From positions 3,968,001-4,032,000 of the forward strand of contig NZ_CP046973.1 in the NCBI RefSeq assembly GCF_009792235.1: a DNA stretch of 64,000 nucleotides. Direction: 5' to 3'. The stretch is from Microcystis aeruginosa FD4 (lineage in GTDB: Bacteria; Cyanobacteriota; Cyanobacteriia; Cyanobacteriales; Microcystaceae). Within the stretch, counting starts at the first letter, position 1; each line of letters starts with the position of its first letter. This document shows positions 1-7,362 of this stretch, one piece after another. Made by a program: the position numbers and the translations under genes. The notes beneath the pieces are model-generated. The model searched no databases and was not told the DNA's origin. It saw only the letters and a list, made by a program, of their open reading frames with translations.

Positions 1-694
1 TTCTTTGGGTAATATTTAAATTAAAGAGGCGGCCACTGAAAAAACCGATCAGGGAGGCAATAGTATTTAAAATAATCACTGCCAGGCCAGTTTGAGCGAT
101 AAATAAAGGTAAACGTTGCCATTCTCTCAGGATTAATAAGCAGATAATAACTGCTAGAAAAATTACGGCCAAACGATTAGTTATCGGTTCCAGACTTTTG
201 GCCAGTAAAGGGAAGTAATGGCGGATAGTCATACCGATAACCAGGGGTAAAAGTATAATCAAAAATATCTGTCCCATAGTGGAACCAATGGGTAGGGAGA
301 TGGCGGCACTTTCCCCCATAAAATGCTGGAGAGTAAAACTAGCTAAAAAAGGTATTGTGAAAATGGTGATGATGCTACTAAAAGCGGTTAAAGTAACAGA
401 AAGGGCCACATCTCCCTTAGCTAAATAGGTTAAAACATTGGAGGAAGGACCGCCGGGGCAAATGGCGACAATCATTAAACCGACGGCAATTTCTGGCCGG
501 AGAGGTAAGATAGAAGCAACGATAAAGCCGACGATCGGTAGGATAATAATTTGATTGACTAAACCGATCAGGACTGCTTTGGGATAACGGGTGATACGCC
601 GAAAATCGGCGGCAATTAATCCCAATCCCATACCTAACATTAAAACGCCTAGGGCAACGGGTAAGAGGATATTAGTAAAAAAGTTGGCTTGCAT
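1..694 (-). CDS. Bile acid:sodium symporter (BASS) family transporter, C-terminus cut by window edge
   Basis: The reverse strand is open from an ATG at 692-694 to the window edge, about 231 codons with no stop. The product starts MQANFFTNILLPVALGV and is almost wholly hydrophobic, with at least seven probable membrane segments. Recognisable stretches are GLVNQIIILPIVGF, VAICPGGPSSNVLTYLAKGD and ALSVTLTAFSSIITI; the CPGG-SN-(T)-LAKGD block is typical of BASS transporters, where such residues take part in Na+ and substrate binding. Family members are usually near 300 residues, so roughly the last quarter lies outside. It probably moves an organic anion with Na+ across the inner membrane; the substrate cannot be read from sequence. 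No operon partner is visible. The family call is firm, the substrate unknown. Confidence 0.85.
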   Translation of the reverse strand, partial: MQANFFTNILLPVALGVLMLGMGLGLIAADFRRITRYPKAVLIGLVNQIIILPIVGFIVASILPLRPEIAVGLMIVAICPGGPSSNVLTYLAKGDVALSVTLTAFSSIITIFTIPFLASFTLQHFMGESAAISLPIGSTMGQIFLIILLPLVIGMTIRHYFPLLAKSLEPITNRLAVIFLAVIICLLILREWQRLPLFIAQTGLAVIILNTIASLIGFFSGRLFNLNITQR

Positions 695-1254
695 CGGATC
701 AAAGCGGAGAAGATGCGCTTATTTTCCCATAAATTGACTAATTTATTCTTGTGCATGGTTCCCGATTTTGCCGACTAAAAAACCCCCAGTGTGCAACCGA
801 GGTTAAATTGTAGGAGAAATCCAATCAAGAGGATTCCAGTCCAGTTTCCCTCTCTAGCTCCAGAGTGAGAGGACTTCCATCAAAAATAACGAGGGCAAAT
901 TTTCCTTCTAAATCCCGTAATCCTTGACTTCCCTTCCGTTGATAAATTGCCAAGGCGATCAAGGTGGTGGATTTTCGGTGAACGATAGGTGAGTTTCTGC
1001 AGAGTTTTCCCTTCTCGATCGAGGGGCAGTTTTCTGTCAACTAAGTTGTGTGTAAACATAGCAACCCTCCACATCCCTACAGTTCTATTGTACCTGTATC
1101 CTGGGTTCGAGTGCTGGGGACTGTAATAATGTGTATTGTTCGTCAGAGAAGACTCAACCGTTGTTTGTTTTAAAGGTAGTCGCAAGTGTGAGCGGATTAA
1201 TTTTCCTTAGCTTGTTGACCGATCCCCTCACCACGATTACCTAAAATGTCGGAT
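695..1254. other. Gene-poor stretch with degenerate coding traces
   Basis: This stretch separates the BASS gene from the TnpB element. Two overlapping reverse-strand open frames (825-1040 and 880-1185) cover much of it, but they lie in different frames, are short, lack recognisable domains and have no convincing ribosome site. They could be scraps of one decayed gene. No RNA gene or terminator is obvious. Confidence 0.4.
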
Positions 1255-2790
1255 GAATGCCCCCGCTACATTTTTCGACAAGATACTCACCTTTGCGGGG
1301 GATGAAATCCGACCAGAATATCAACGTCTCGACTCTTCCGCGGAGCTTCGGAGGACACTTCGCTCGACGTTGACCCCATAGAACAATTTAATTCCACCAT
1401 CTGTGGGTAAACTGTGTTATACCTAACTTAGCCAAGGGTCGAGGATTGTTAGATGCTAGTCGTAGAAGCAAAGCTAAAAAACGGAACACCAGAGCAATAT
1501 CAGAAACTTGATGAAGCTATCAGAACTTCTCAGTTTGTGCGTAACTCTTGTGTTCGTCATTGGAGAGAAAATAAAGGAACAACCCGCAATGACCTCCAAA
1601 AGCTTTGCGCGGTACTAGCTAACAATAAAGAGACACCATGGGTTAATAAATTAAACTCTCAAGCACGTCAATCGGCTGCTGATAGAGCCTGGCAATCAAT
1701 TACTGGGTTTTACCAGAATTGTCGTGCCAAAATACCAGGGAAAAAAAGTTTTCCTCGGTTCAAAAAACATAGCCGTTCCGTTGAGTATAAACTAACGGGC
1801 TATAAACTATCTGATGAGCGACGTAAAATCAGATTTACTGACGGTTTTCAAGCAGGAGAATTTGATTTATGGTGTAGTCAAAAAACCTTAGTTTATTATT
1901 CAGAGCAACAGATTAAACGGGTAAGAGTTGTTAGACGTGCTGACGGTTATTATTGTCAGTTTCTGATTGACGTAGAACGGCAAGAATACCATAAACCAAC
2001 GGGACAAATAACAGGAATTGACTTAGGGTTAAAAGAGTTTTATACCGATGCTCAAGGCAATACCGTAGAGAATCCACGTTATTTAAGCAAGTCAGAAAAA
2101 CGACTAAAAAAAGCACAACGACGATTATCCAAAAAGTTTCGTCAAGGACAGTCTAAAAACTATCACAAGCAACGGATAAAAGTAGCTAAACTTCACCTTA
2201 AAGTGTCAAGACAACGTCAAGACAAAGCAATTAAAGACGCTTTGGCGTTAGTCCAGTCTAATGATCTGGTAGTCTATGAAGCTTTAAAGGTAAGAAACTT
2301 AGTCAAAAACCGTAAGCTGGCCAAGTCGATTTCCGATGCTTCTTGGTATCAATTCACCGAATGGTTGAATTATTTTGCTAAGATTTATCGGATTGTTTGT
2401 GCTGCTGTTCCTCCCCATTTTACTAGCCAAGATTGTTCAGTTTGTGGGACGAGAGTTCAAAAAACATTAAGCACTAGAACTCATCAATGCCCCAATTGTC
2501 AAACAGTCTTAGATAGGGATCATAATGCAGCAATAAATATTCTTAAAAAAGGGTTACAATATTTGGGAAATCATCTCAATGCCTCGACTTCGCTCGGCAT
2601 TGACACTGAGCTTGTCGAAGTGTCAACGATACTGTTGGGCAAACAGAAACCGACCCAAACGCCTTGGGAGAGTCCGACCTCTAGATTTTCAGTGGAGACA
2701 TTGAGAATCTAAGCTGTCTCGTTGAACAAGGAATTTCCGATAGTGATAGGTCAAGAATCCCCCGTCACAGCGTAGCTTGACGGTGGGAGT
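1255..2790 (+). mobile_element. IS200/IS605-type element carrying only tnpB
   Basis: A tnpB gene is flanked on the left by a hairpin-forming segment (CCCCCGC near 1260, GCGGGGG near 1295) and on the right by another (CCCGTCA near 2758, TGACGGTGGG near 2778). Subterminal hairpins rather than inverted repeats are typical of IS200/IS605 elements. No TnpA Y1 transposase gene is present, so the copy would need TnpA in trans. The exact ends are inferred from hairpin positions and are uncertain by tens of bases. Confidence 0.6.
1453..2712 (+). CDS. tnpB: TnpB, RNA-guided nuclease of IS200/IS605 family (OrfB)
   Basis: The 419-residue product has the TnpB layout: N-terminal helix-rich DNA/RNA-binding region, RuvC-like core and C-terminal zinc ribbon. 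Catalytic acidic residues are visible as D190 in GIDLG, E276 in VVYEALK and D356 in LDRDHNAA. Zinc-ribbon cysteines are 328, 331, 346 and 349 (CSVCG...CPNC). TnpB proteins cut DNA next to a short motif using a guide RNA (omega RNA or reRNA) made from the element's right end. All catalytic residues are kept, so it may be active. The ATG at 1453 is the first in frame and gives a normal N-terminus. The last 50 or so residues after the RuvC end run through hairpin-rich DNA that probably also encodes the guide scaffold. Confidence 0.92.
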   Translation: MLVVEAKLKNGTPEQYQKLDEAIRTSQFVRNSCVRHWRENKGTTRNDLQKLCAVLANNKETPWVNKLNSQARQSAADRAWQSITGFYQNCRAKIPGKKSFPRFKKHSRSVEYKLTGYKLSDERRKIRFTDGFQAGEFDLWCSQKTLVYYSEQQIKRVRVVRRADGYYCQFLIDVERQEYHKPTGQITGIDLGLKEFYTDAQGNTVENPRYLSKSEKRLKKAQRRLSKKFRQGQSKNYHKQRIKVAKLHLKVSRQRQDKAIKDALALVQSNDLVVYEALKVRNLVKNRKLAKSISDASWYQFTEWLNYFAKIYRIVCAAVPPHFTSQDCSVCGTRVQKTLSTRTHQCPNCQTVLDRDHNAAINILKKGLQYLGNHLNASTSLGIDTELVEVSTILLGKQKPTQTPWESPTSRFSVETLRI

Positions 2791-2806
2791 ATGTCAATCT
2801 TTGGTT
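2580..2806 (+). ncRNA. Predicted omega RNA (reRNA) scaffold and guide of the TnpB element
   Basis: The 3' part of tnpB and the 80 bases after its stop contain nested hairpins (around 2578-2605, 2603-2625 and 2757-2787). In studied IS200/IS605 elements the omega RNA overlaps the tnpB 3' end, and the guide is the first 16-20 bases beyond the right end. Here that would be the bases beginning TATGTCAATCTTTGG at about 2790. This is inference from position and hairpins; the transcript start is not defined. Confidence 0.35.
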
Positions 2807-2994
2807 CTTTGTGCGATCGAGTACGAGGATTTGTCCAGGGTAAAGTAATTGATAAAGCAGCTAATTTACCCGATATCACTCTCTTTGATAATCCCGATTT
2901 ATTGAACTTAATTAAGTTAAGGAAAAAAAGGGTTAAATCCTCTAGAAGAATTATCCTTAGAATTGCTCATTTTTGACGAACCTACTGCCTACCT
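2791..2994 (+). pseudogene. Frameshifted short gene fragment next to TnpB right end
   Basis: An open frame starts at 2791 and ends at 2976. A shift at the run of seven A's near 2921-2930 continues a plausible product (GLNPLEELSLELLIFDEPTAY) up to the edge of the MITE at about 2995. This suggests a small gene damaged by a frameshift and then truncated by the MITE; its 5' end abuts the TnpB element. I do not recognise the family. The DEPTA-like string alone is not enough to call an ABC ATPase. Confidence 0.35.
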
Positions 2995-3133
2995 TATACT
3001 AAATCCTGTTTAAAAGGTATAGGAGAGCAGGGGAGCGGGGACTGCCGGAGCTGCGGAGAAGGGATTGGGGAGTGGGGAGAAAAAATCCATAACTTGTGAG
3101 TTAATCACACTATTAAAAACGGACTTGGTATAA
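2995..3133. repeat. MITE-like element with TATACTAAATCC / GGACTTGGTATA ends
   Basis: The segment begins TATACTAAATCCTGTTTAAA and ends with the near inverse (ATTAAAAACGGACTTGGTATA). The inside is purine-rich (AGGGGAGCGGGGA and similar). Related ends occur at 21457-21550 and 52083-52191, so this is a repeat family in this genome. It separates two decayed gene fragments. Confidence 0.6.
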
Positions 3134-3137
3134 GACA

Positions 3138-3383
3138 GTAATTCCGAGTAAACGTCATCGACCGGTCGGGAAAGAAACTGGTCAAACTAATCCTATTGAA
3201 AGATTAAATAATACTTTTCGACCAAGGATTTCTCGGCTGGTGAGAGAGAGTCTATCTTCCTCTAAAAAAATGGAGAATCCCGTTGGGGCTGCTTGGTATT
3301 TTATCCATGACTACAATGCACAGCAAAGCAAAGGATTAAGCCTCCATCACTACTACCGAATCACCCCCCTTAACGGTTACTAA
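3138..3383 (+). pseudogene. IS1-family transposase, C-terminal fragment
   Basis: An 81-codon open frame without a start encodes VIPSKRHRPVGKETGQTNPI, then ERLNNTFRPRISRLVRESLS, then WYFIHDYNAQQSKGLSLHHY. The HRPVGKETG-TN-IER-N-T-R-R-SRLVR pattern is the C-terminal part of IS1-type InsAB' transposases, including the catalytic E of IER. The N-terminal two thirds and inverted repeats are missing; the MITE sits directly upstream. The stop at 3381-3383 overlaps the end of the opposite-strand gene at 3370. It is dead. Confidence 0.75.
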
Positions 3384-3723
3384 AAGCCAGGGCAATACTG
3401 CCCAAAATCATGGTTAATAATAGCAATAATCCCTTATTTCTGAGACACCAATTTTTTAAAACCCTAGGCAAAGGGAGAGGAGGAATTTTTTCTGCTATTA
3501 TTTGGCTATTTTTGTATAAAGTGCAGCTGGTAGCGTAGGGACGTTGGGGAAAATTACAGCTATCATCGCCATGATACAGACAAGTTTCACACAAAAACTC
3601 GCCGGTGACAGCTTGATGCAGGGTCATGCCGGGATGACCATAGGCCTTTAAAATATTAGAACAGTAGGGACATTGTAAGGCTTGACTATCGACCTTGTGC
3701 TGACAACGAGGACAGGTAATCAT
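3370..3723 (-). CDS. Zinc-ribbon membrane-anchored protein, unknown function
   Basis: From ATG 3723 the product is about 117 residues and starts MITCPRCQHKV. An in-frame start 15 codons upstream (3768) is less likely because the zinc ribbon normally begins at the N-terminus. Paired cysteines CPRC and CPYC form a classic zinc ribbon; a second cluster (CETCLYHGDDSC and a later C) may bind metal too. A C-terminal hydrophobic stretch (LLLLLTMILGSIALAF) is a single membrane anchor. Such small proteins are common and uncharacterised in cyanobacteria. It lies 77 bases downstream of a lipoprotein gene on the same strand and may be co-transcribed with it. Confidence 0.7.
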   Translation of the reverse strand: MITCPRCQHKVDSQALQCPYCSNILKAYGHPGMTLHQAVTGEFLCETCLYHGDDSCNFPQRPYATSCTLYKNSQIIAEKIPPLPLPRVLKNWCLRNKGLLLLLTMILGSIALAFSNR

Positions 3724-3800
3724 GATCGCTAAATTTTCCCTTTGAGGATTGTCATTGTTGATGATCATAGACTATAGCAAAATCCCCGGGCTTTTTCTGG

Positions 3801-4208
3801 TTATCTGACTAAATAGCTGCGCCATTGCGAGGCAACTTCTTCCAGTAAACGCCAAGTTTTCCCCTCGATCTGTCTTTGTAAATAAAGATCAAAATTGTTG
3901 TGTTGTTTGCTATCTTTTTGATGGGGCAATTGTAGAGTTAGATCGTAATCTCCCTGCAAGTGATAAGCGGGCAAATTGCCCACATAAATCGGTTCCAGAC
4001 TGGTGACATTAATTTTAGCAATTTTTATCTGGGGATCATCGATCTGTAAAGATTGACTAAGGCGATCGGATGTGTGACGAAATTGTAATAAAAGGGCTTT
4101 GGCAACGATTTCTCCGTCAGGGGCAAATTCTTGCGGGGGAGTGACACTACCACAAGCAGTCAGGAAGACAAGGAAAATACTGGTTAAAAAACCGAGAAAA
4201 CGGCGCAT
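3801..4208 (-). CDS. Putative lipoprotein, conserved hypothetical
   Basis: The 135-residue product has a signal peptide (MRRFLGFLTSIFLVFLTACG) with a lipobox LTAC, so C19 should be lipidated and the protein anchored to a membrane. The rest is soluble and resembles small cyanobacterial lipoproteins that end in a compact beta-rich domain (...GKTWRLLEEVASQWRSYLV). No catalytic motif is seen. It is divergent from the gene starting at 4253, so the 44-base gap must hold both promoters or their downstream parts. Confidence 0.7.
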   Translation of the reverse strand: MRRFLGFLTSIFLVFLTACGSVTPPQEFAPDGEIVAKALLLQFRHTSDRLSQSLQIDDPQIKIAKINVTSLEPIYVGNLPAYHLQGDYDLTLQLPHQKDSKQHNNFDLYLQRQIEGKTWRLLEEVASQWRSYLVR

Positions 4209-4252
4209 AGAATGATATTTTGAAAAAGAATGGCAGCGGGTTAAGAAAGATT

Positions 4253-5158
4253 ATGACTCAACCAAATGAGCGAGAGAATTTCAGCCAAGCAGAAACGGTG
4301 ATCCGACTACAAGAGGCGATCGAGCAGTTAAATTCGATCGTTTCCCAACTTAACACAGGAACGGGGACAGTGTTACCCTCAAAAGTTGCTGTTGATAATC
4401 TTCTTAACTCAACGCAACAGTTAGCCGCTGCTTTAAAACCAGACGAATTCGCGGGAGTTGAGCAAAGTTTAACCCCAGATTCTCCAATCGAAGCAGCGGA
4501 GGGAATCGACGATATTTTACCGGATTTCGATCAGGTCGAAGGGTGGTGGACGGCGATTTTGAATAAAATTCGCCGACTTTTACCGGGGGGAATTAGCGAA
4601 AAAATTCCCGATTGGTTAATTACCGGCTTGTTAACAGGAAGTTTAGTCACTATCCTATTGGTAGCTGTGGTCAGTTTACCGAAAAATCCTGCGGAAATTG
4701 CCGAAAATATGCCTGAAGTTGTCTCTAGTCCTTCCCCGGCAGCCGGGGAAATTATCGAAACTCCCCCAGAATTAACTGCACCAGAGGCACCGATTCCCGT
4801 CCCGATTACCAAAGCAAAACCGCGATTAACTCCCGAACAAAGCTTAGTCGCAGCCATTCAAGAGGAAATTACCGATTTAACTACTCGTTATCCTGCCGGG
4901 ATTATTTCTACCGTAGAAGCGGATTTTTTGGCTAGTCGTCTAGTAGTTATTTTGGGCGATAATTGGTATAGCTTGGAGGCATCACAACAGGATAAATTGG
5001 CTAATTCGGTTTTTCAACGTTGCCAAAGTCTCGATTTTCGGCGCTTGGAAATGAGGGATAACGAGGGAATTCTCCTAGCTAGAAGTCCCGTTGTCGGCGA
5101 TCAAGTGGTGATGGTCAATCGCACTCAACCCACCGCTGCCATCTCCTCTGGTGAGTAG
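4253..5158 (+). CDS. Single-pass membrane protein with N-terminal coiled coil, conserved hypothetical
   Basis: ATG 4253 is chosen (MTQPNERENFSQAE) over an in-frame TTG at 4220. The 301-residue product has a short helical region with repeated Q/L spacing (about 10-65), an acidic linker, one strong membrane helix (LITGLLTGSLVTILLVAVVSL, near 130), a proline-rich linker (PSPAAGEIIETPPELTAPEA) and a conserved C-terminal domain of about 110 residues (EEITDLTTRYPAGIISTVEA...LARSPVVGDQVVMVNR). No enzyme motif is seen. Similar proteins are widespread in cyanobacteria without known function. Confidence 0.7.
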   Translation: MTQPNERENFSQAETVIRLQEAIEQLNSIVSQLNTGTGTVLPSKVAVDNLLNSTQQLAAALKPDEFAGVEQSLTPDSPIEAAEGIDDILPDFDQVEGWWTAILNKIRRLLPGGISEKIPDWLITGLLTGSLVTILLVAVVSLPKNPAEIAENMPEVVSSPSPAAGEIIETPPELTAPEAPIPVPITKAKPRLTPEQSLVAAIQEEITDLTTRYPAGIISTVEADFLASRLVVILGDNWYSLEASQQDKLANSVFQRCQSLDFRRLEMRDNEGILLARSPVVGDQVVMVNRTQPTAAISSGE

Positions 5159-5250
5159 TTGTGAGTGCGGGGGGAGGGAGTTTCAAGACAGCCTCAAGAA
5201 TTCTCGCCAACCAGTCCGCTTTTTCCCCTCGCTGGTTAGAGATCTATCTA

Positions 5251-5463
5251 GGGTTGGCTGAATAAATCTAAAAACCTTGTTGGGTAAGACTTTTAGACTT
5301 TTTGTCAATCAAAAAGTGCCAGCCATTGGAGGGATCGGGGGGAAAATTCCAGGACTTTTTCCCTGAAGATTAGGTAATTGACCAGATGAAAATGGGTAAA
5401 ACCCTACACCCTAAACCCTACACCCCACACCCTGCCCCCACGAGAAACTTTTTCAGCAAACCC
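5251..5463. repeat. MITE with 12-bp terminal repeats and 6-bp target duplication
   Basis: The left end GGGTTGGCTGAA and the right end TTCAGCAAACCC are inverse with one mismatch. Both flanks carry TATCTA (5245-5250 and 5464-5469), which fits a target-site duplication. The inside is non-coding and contains tandem ACCCTACACC-like units at 5400-5435. Single ends of the same family occur near 14731, 25928 and 51356. Confidence 0.65.
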
Positions 5464-5691
5464 TATCTAAATGCACACAAAGATTAGTGATCCCTGACTT
5501 AACAGTGCTATAATTGGCTAGGTAAAATTTTGTAACGATTCTTAAATCTTGAACCTACCCGATAGTCAATGCTTCCCCCCGCCGGGGGTAGTCGCAGCAG
5601 TTTTGGTGCGAGAAAAACTGCTCCGATCCAAGCCAACTCCCTTAAACTTTTCTAGGGTTCCCCTGACCGCAAGTGGGGATGGGGTGGGGGT

Positions 5692-5879
5692 GTGCGCGCC
5701 TGAAGCTGTCCATGAATTGGACTGAGATTTCAGTATGTATAGCCATGGGAGACGGTCTGTTGTAGGTTCGTGCGACTGCGAGGGCGCTTGAGGGTCACCT
5801 TGCGGTGGAGTACCAGTGAGGGGGAACACGGCTTTTCGAAGGATGAGGTCGCGGACGCGTAGAGTTGTGGTAGGATATT
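5692..5879 (+). other. Possible 5' part of a group II intron
   Basis: From GTGCG at 5692 (the 5' consensus of group II introns is GTGYG) the sequence is non-coding, GC-rich and strongly structured, with segments such as GTCCATGAATTGGACTGAG, GGTTCGTGCGACTGCG and GGATGAGGTCGCGGACGCG that look like domain I stem-loops. No reverse transcriptase gene and no domain V follow, because the C-free block begins at once. It could be another structured RNA; the call is tentative. Confidence 0.35.
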
Positions 5880-6257
5880 GGGGGGGGGGGGGGGGGGGGG
5901 GGGGGTTTGTTATTTTAGTTGATTTGTGAGGGGTGAGAGATTGATATTTGTGGTGTATGGGTGGGTGATTGGGGTGGTGTGGTGATTTTTGTGGTTTGTG
6001 GGTGGTTTTGTGTTTGGGTTGTGTGGTGTTTTTGTGTTGGTTGTGTGGTGTTGGTGGGGTTGGGGGTTGGTTTTGTGGTGTTGTGTTGGGGGTTGGTTTT
6101 GGGTGTTTTGTGGGTTATGGTTTGGGTGGTGTGGTTGTTTTGTTGTGTGGTTTGTGGGTTGGGGAGGAGAAGATAGTGTGTGTGGGGGGAAGAATTGAAT
6201 TAATGTGATGGGTAAATGGGTATATTAAGTTAAATGGAAGAGATATTGATAAAAATG
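5859..6257. other. 399-bp block with no cytosine, including a 26-G run
   Basis: Between the last C at 5858 and the next at 6258 the + strand has no C. A run of 26 G's lies at 5880-5905, followed by nearly pure G/T sequence with few A's until about 6160. Open frames here (for example 5961-6176) encode only G, V, W, C, F and L and are artefacts of composition. It is either a sequencing or assembly fault or a real hypermutated stretch. It immediately precedes the surviving end of an SDR gene. Confidence 0.9.
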
Positions 6258-6424
6258 CAGTCAATACCCCCATCTGGGACAGCGATAGCGTCAAAGCAGA
6301 TTTCGATCGCTCGGCCATGTTAACCCCGGATATCATCGCTCAGGCGATTCTGCAAGCGGTGTTACTGCCCAAACAGGCCGTAGTGGAAACGATGACCATT
6401 ATGCCCAGTGCGGGGGCATTATAA
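6209..6424 (+). pseudogene. Short-chain dehydrogenase (SDR), C-terminal fragment
   Basis: In the frame of 6242 the sequence reads GYIKLNGRDIDKNAVNTPIW, then DSDSVKADFDRSAMLTPDII, then AQAILQAVLLPKQAVVETMT and ends MPSAGAL with a TAA at 6422-6424. This is the usual C-terminus of a cyanobacterial SDR (PEDIA-like zone, then E-T-I-MPSAGA). The N-terminal Rossmann part and active site are absent; a stop occurs at 6206 and C-free sequence lies upstream. The end is 49 bases before folE, so an intact SDR probably once preceded folE. Confidence 0.75.
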
Positions 6425-6473
6425 CCCGAAATACTTCTATTTATCAATCAATTCGCCTACAGGCATCTTCATT

Positions 6474-7172
6474 ATGACCATAGCTTCTTCTAACGGTTTA
6501 AACGGTAATTTAACCGACGCTATCCAAGCACGCGTGACCACTCGCCCCGATCGCAACACCCACAATGGCAAAACCGCTCAAATTCATCCAACTTCCGACG
6601 AAAACAAAGAACAGATGATGGATGCGGTCAGAAATATCCTGATCTCGGTGGGGGAAGACCCCGAAAGAGAAGGTTTATTAAAAACCCCCAAACGGGTGGC
6701 CGAAGCGATGCAGTTTCTCACCCAAGGCTATCAACAATCCCTAGAAACCCTCGTTAATGGTGCGATCTTCGATGAAGGTCATAATGAGATGGTATTAGTG
6801 CGCGATATTGACTTCTTTAGTCTCTGTGAACATCATATGTTACCCTTCATGGGGCGGGCCCACGTTGCCTATATTCCTAACCAAAAGGTGGTCGGATTAA
6901 GTAAATTGGCCCGCATTGTGGAAATGTATTCCCGTCGTTTACAGGTCCAAGAGCGCCTCACCCGTCAGATTGCCGAAGCGATTCAAGAAATTCTCGACCC
7001 CCAAGGGGTTGCGGTAGTCATGGAAGCAACTCATATGTGCATGGTGATGCGCGGGGTGCAGAAACCGGGATCCTGGACTGTCACCAGCGCCATGTTAGGA
7101 GTCTTCCAAGACGAGCAGAAAACCCGCGAGGAGTATCTTAACCTGATCCGTCATAAACCCAATTTCTTCTAG
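6474..7172 (+). CDS. folE: GTP cyclohydrolase I
   Basis: The 232-residue product converts GTP to 7,8-dihydroneopterin triphosphate, the first step of folate and pterin synthesis. ATG 6474 (MTIASSNGLNG) is preferred to the upstream in-frame start at 6408, which would overlap the SDR stop. Family hallmarks are present: EGLLKTPKRVAEAM, the Zn-binding CEHHMLPF, VVGLSKLARIVEMYSRRLQVQERL and ATHMCMVMRGVQKPGS with the second zinc cysteine. Length and motif order are normal for a type IA enzyme with a disordered N-terminus of about 45 residues. It should be active. Confidence 0.97.
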   Translation: MTIASSNGLNGNLTDAIQARVTTRPDRNTHNGKTAQIHPTSDENKEQMMDAVRNILISVGEDPEREGLLKTPKRVAEAMQFLTQGYQQSLETLVNGAIFDEGHNEMVLVRDIDFFSLCEHHMLPFMGRAHVAYIPNQKVVGLSKLARIVEMYSRRLQVQERLTRQIAEAIQEILDPQGVAVVMEATHMCMVMRGVQKPGSWTVTSAMLGVFQDEQKTREEYLNLIRHKPNFF

Positions 7173-7181
7173 TCCCGGAGA

Positions 7182-7340
7182 TGGGGAAATGGGGAAATGG
7201 GGAAATGGGGAAATGGGGAAATGGGGAAATGGGGAAATGGGGAAATTTCAACTAAAACCCCAAAACCCCAAAACCCCAACACCCCAAAACCCCAACACCC
7301 CAACACCCCAACACCCCAACACCCTAAAACCCAAAACCTT
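7182..7340. repeat. Tandem GGGGAAAT array followed by CCCCAAAA/CCCCAAC array
   Basis: Eight or so direct copies of the octamer ATGGGGAA occupy 7182-7247, followed after a few bases by a C-rich array of CCCCAAAA and CCCCAACA units to about 7340. It lies between the convergent folE and trpF genes. The opposed G-rich and C-rich arrays could fold as quadruplex/i-motif or act as a transcription barrier. Confidence 0.85.
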
Positions 7341-7362
7341 CTAACTGATCAGTGATAACTGA

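Noticed and set aside
825..1185. Gene for a class II amidotransferase-like protein
   Set aside because: Only a vague GKFALVIFDG-type similarity in a short frame that conflicts with the overlapping frame; not enough for a call.
5961..6208. Three overlapping frames in the G/T-rich block
   Set aside because: They encode only a few residue types, have no start signals and exist because the block lacks C, so stop codons TAA/TAG/TGA are scarce for lack of A.
7256..7340. Telomere-like CCCCAAAA repeats
   Set aside because: The resemblance to ciliate telomeres is by chance; the array is in a bacterial gene gap and irregular.
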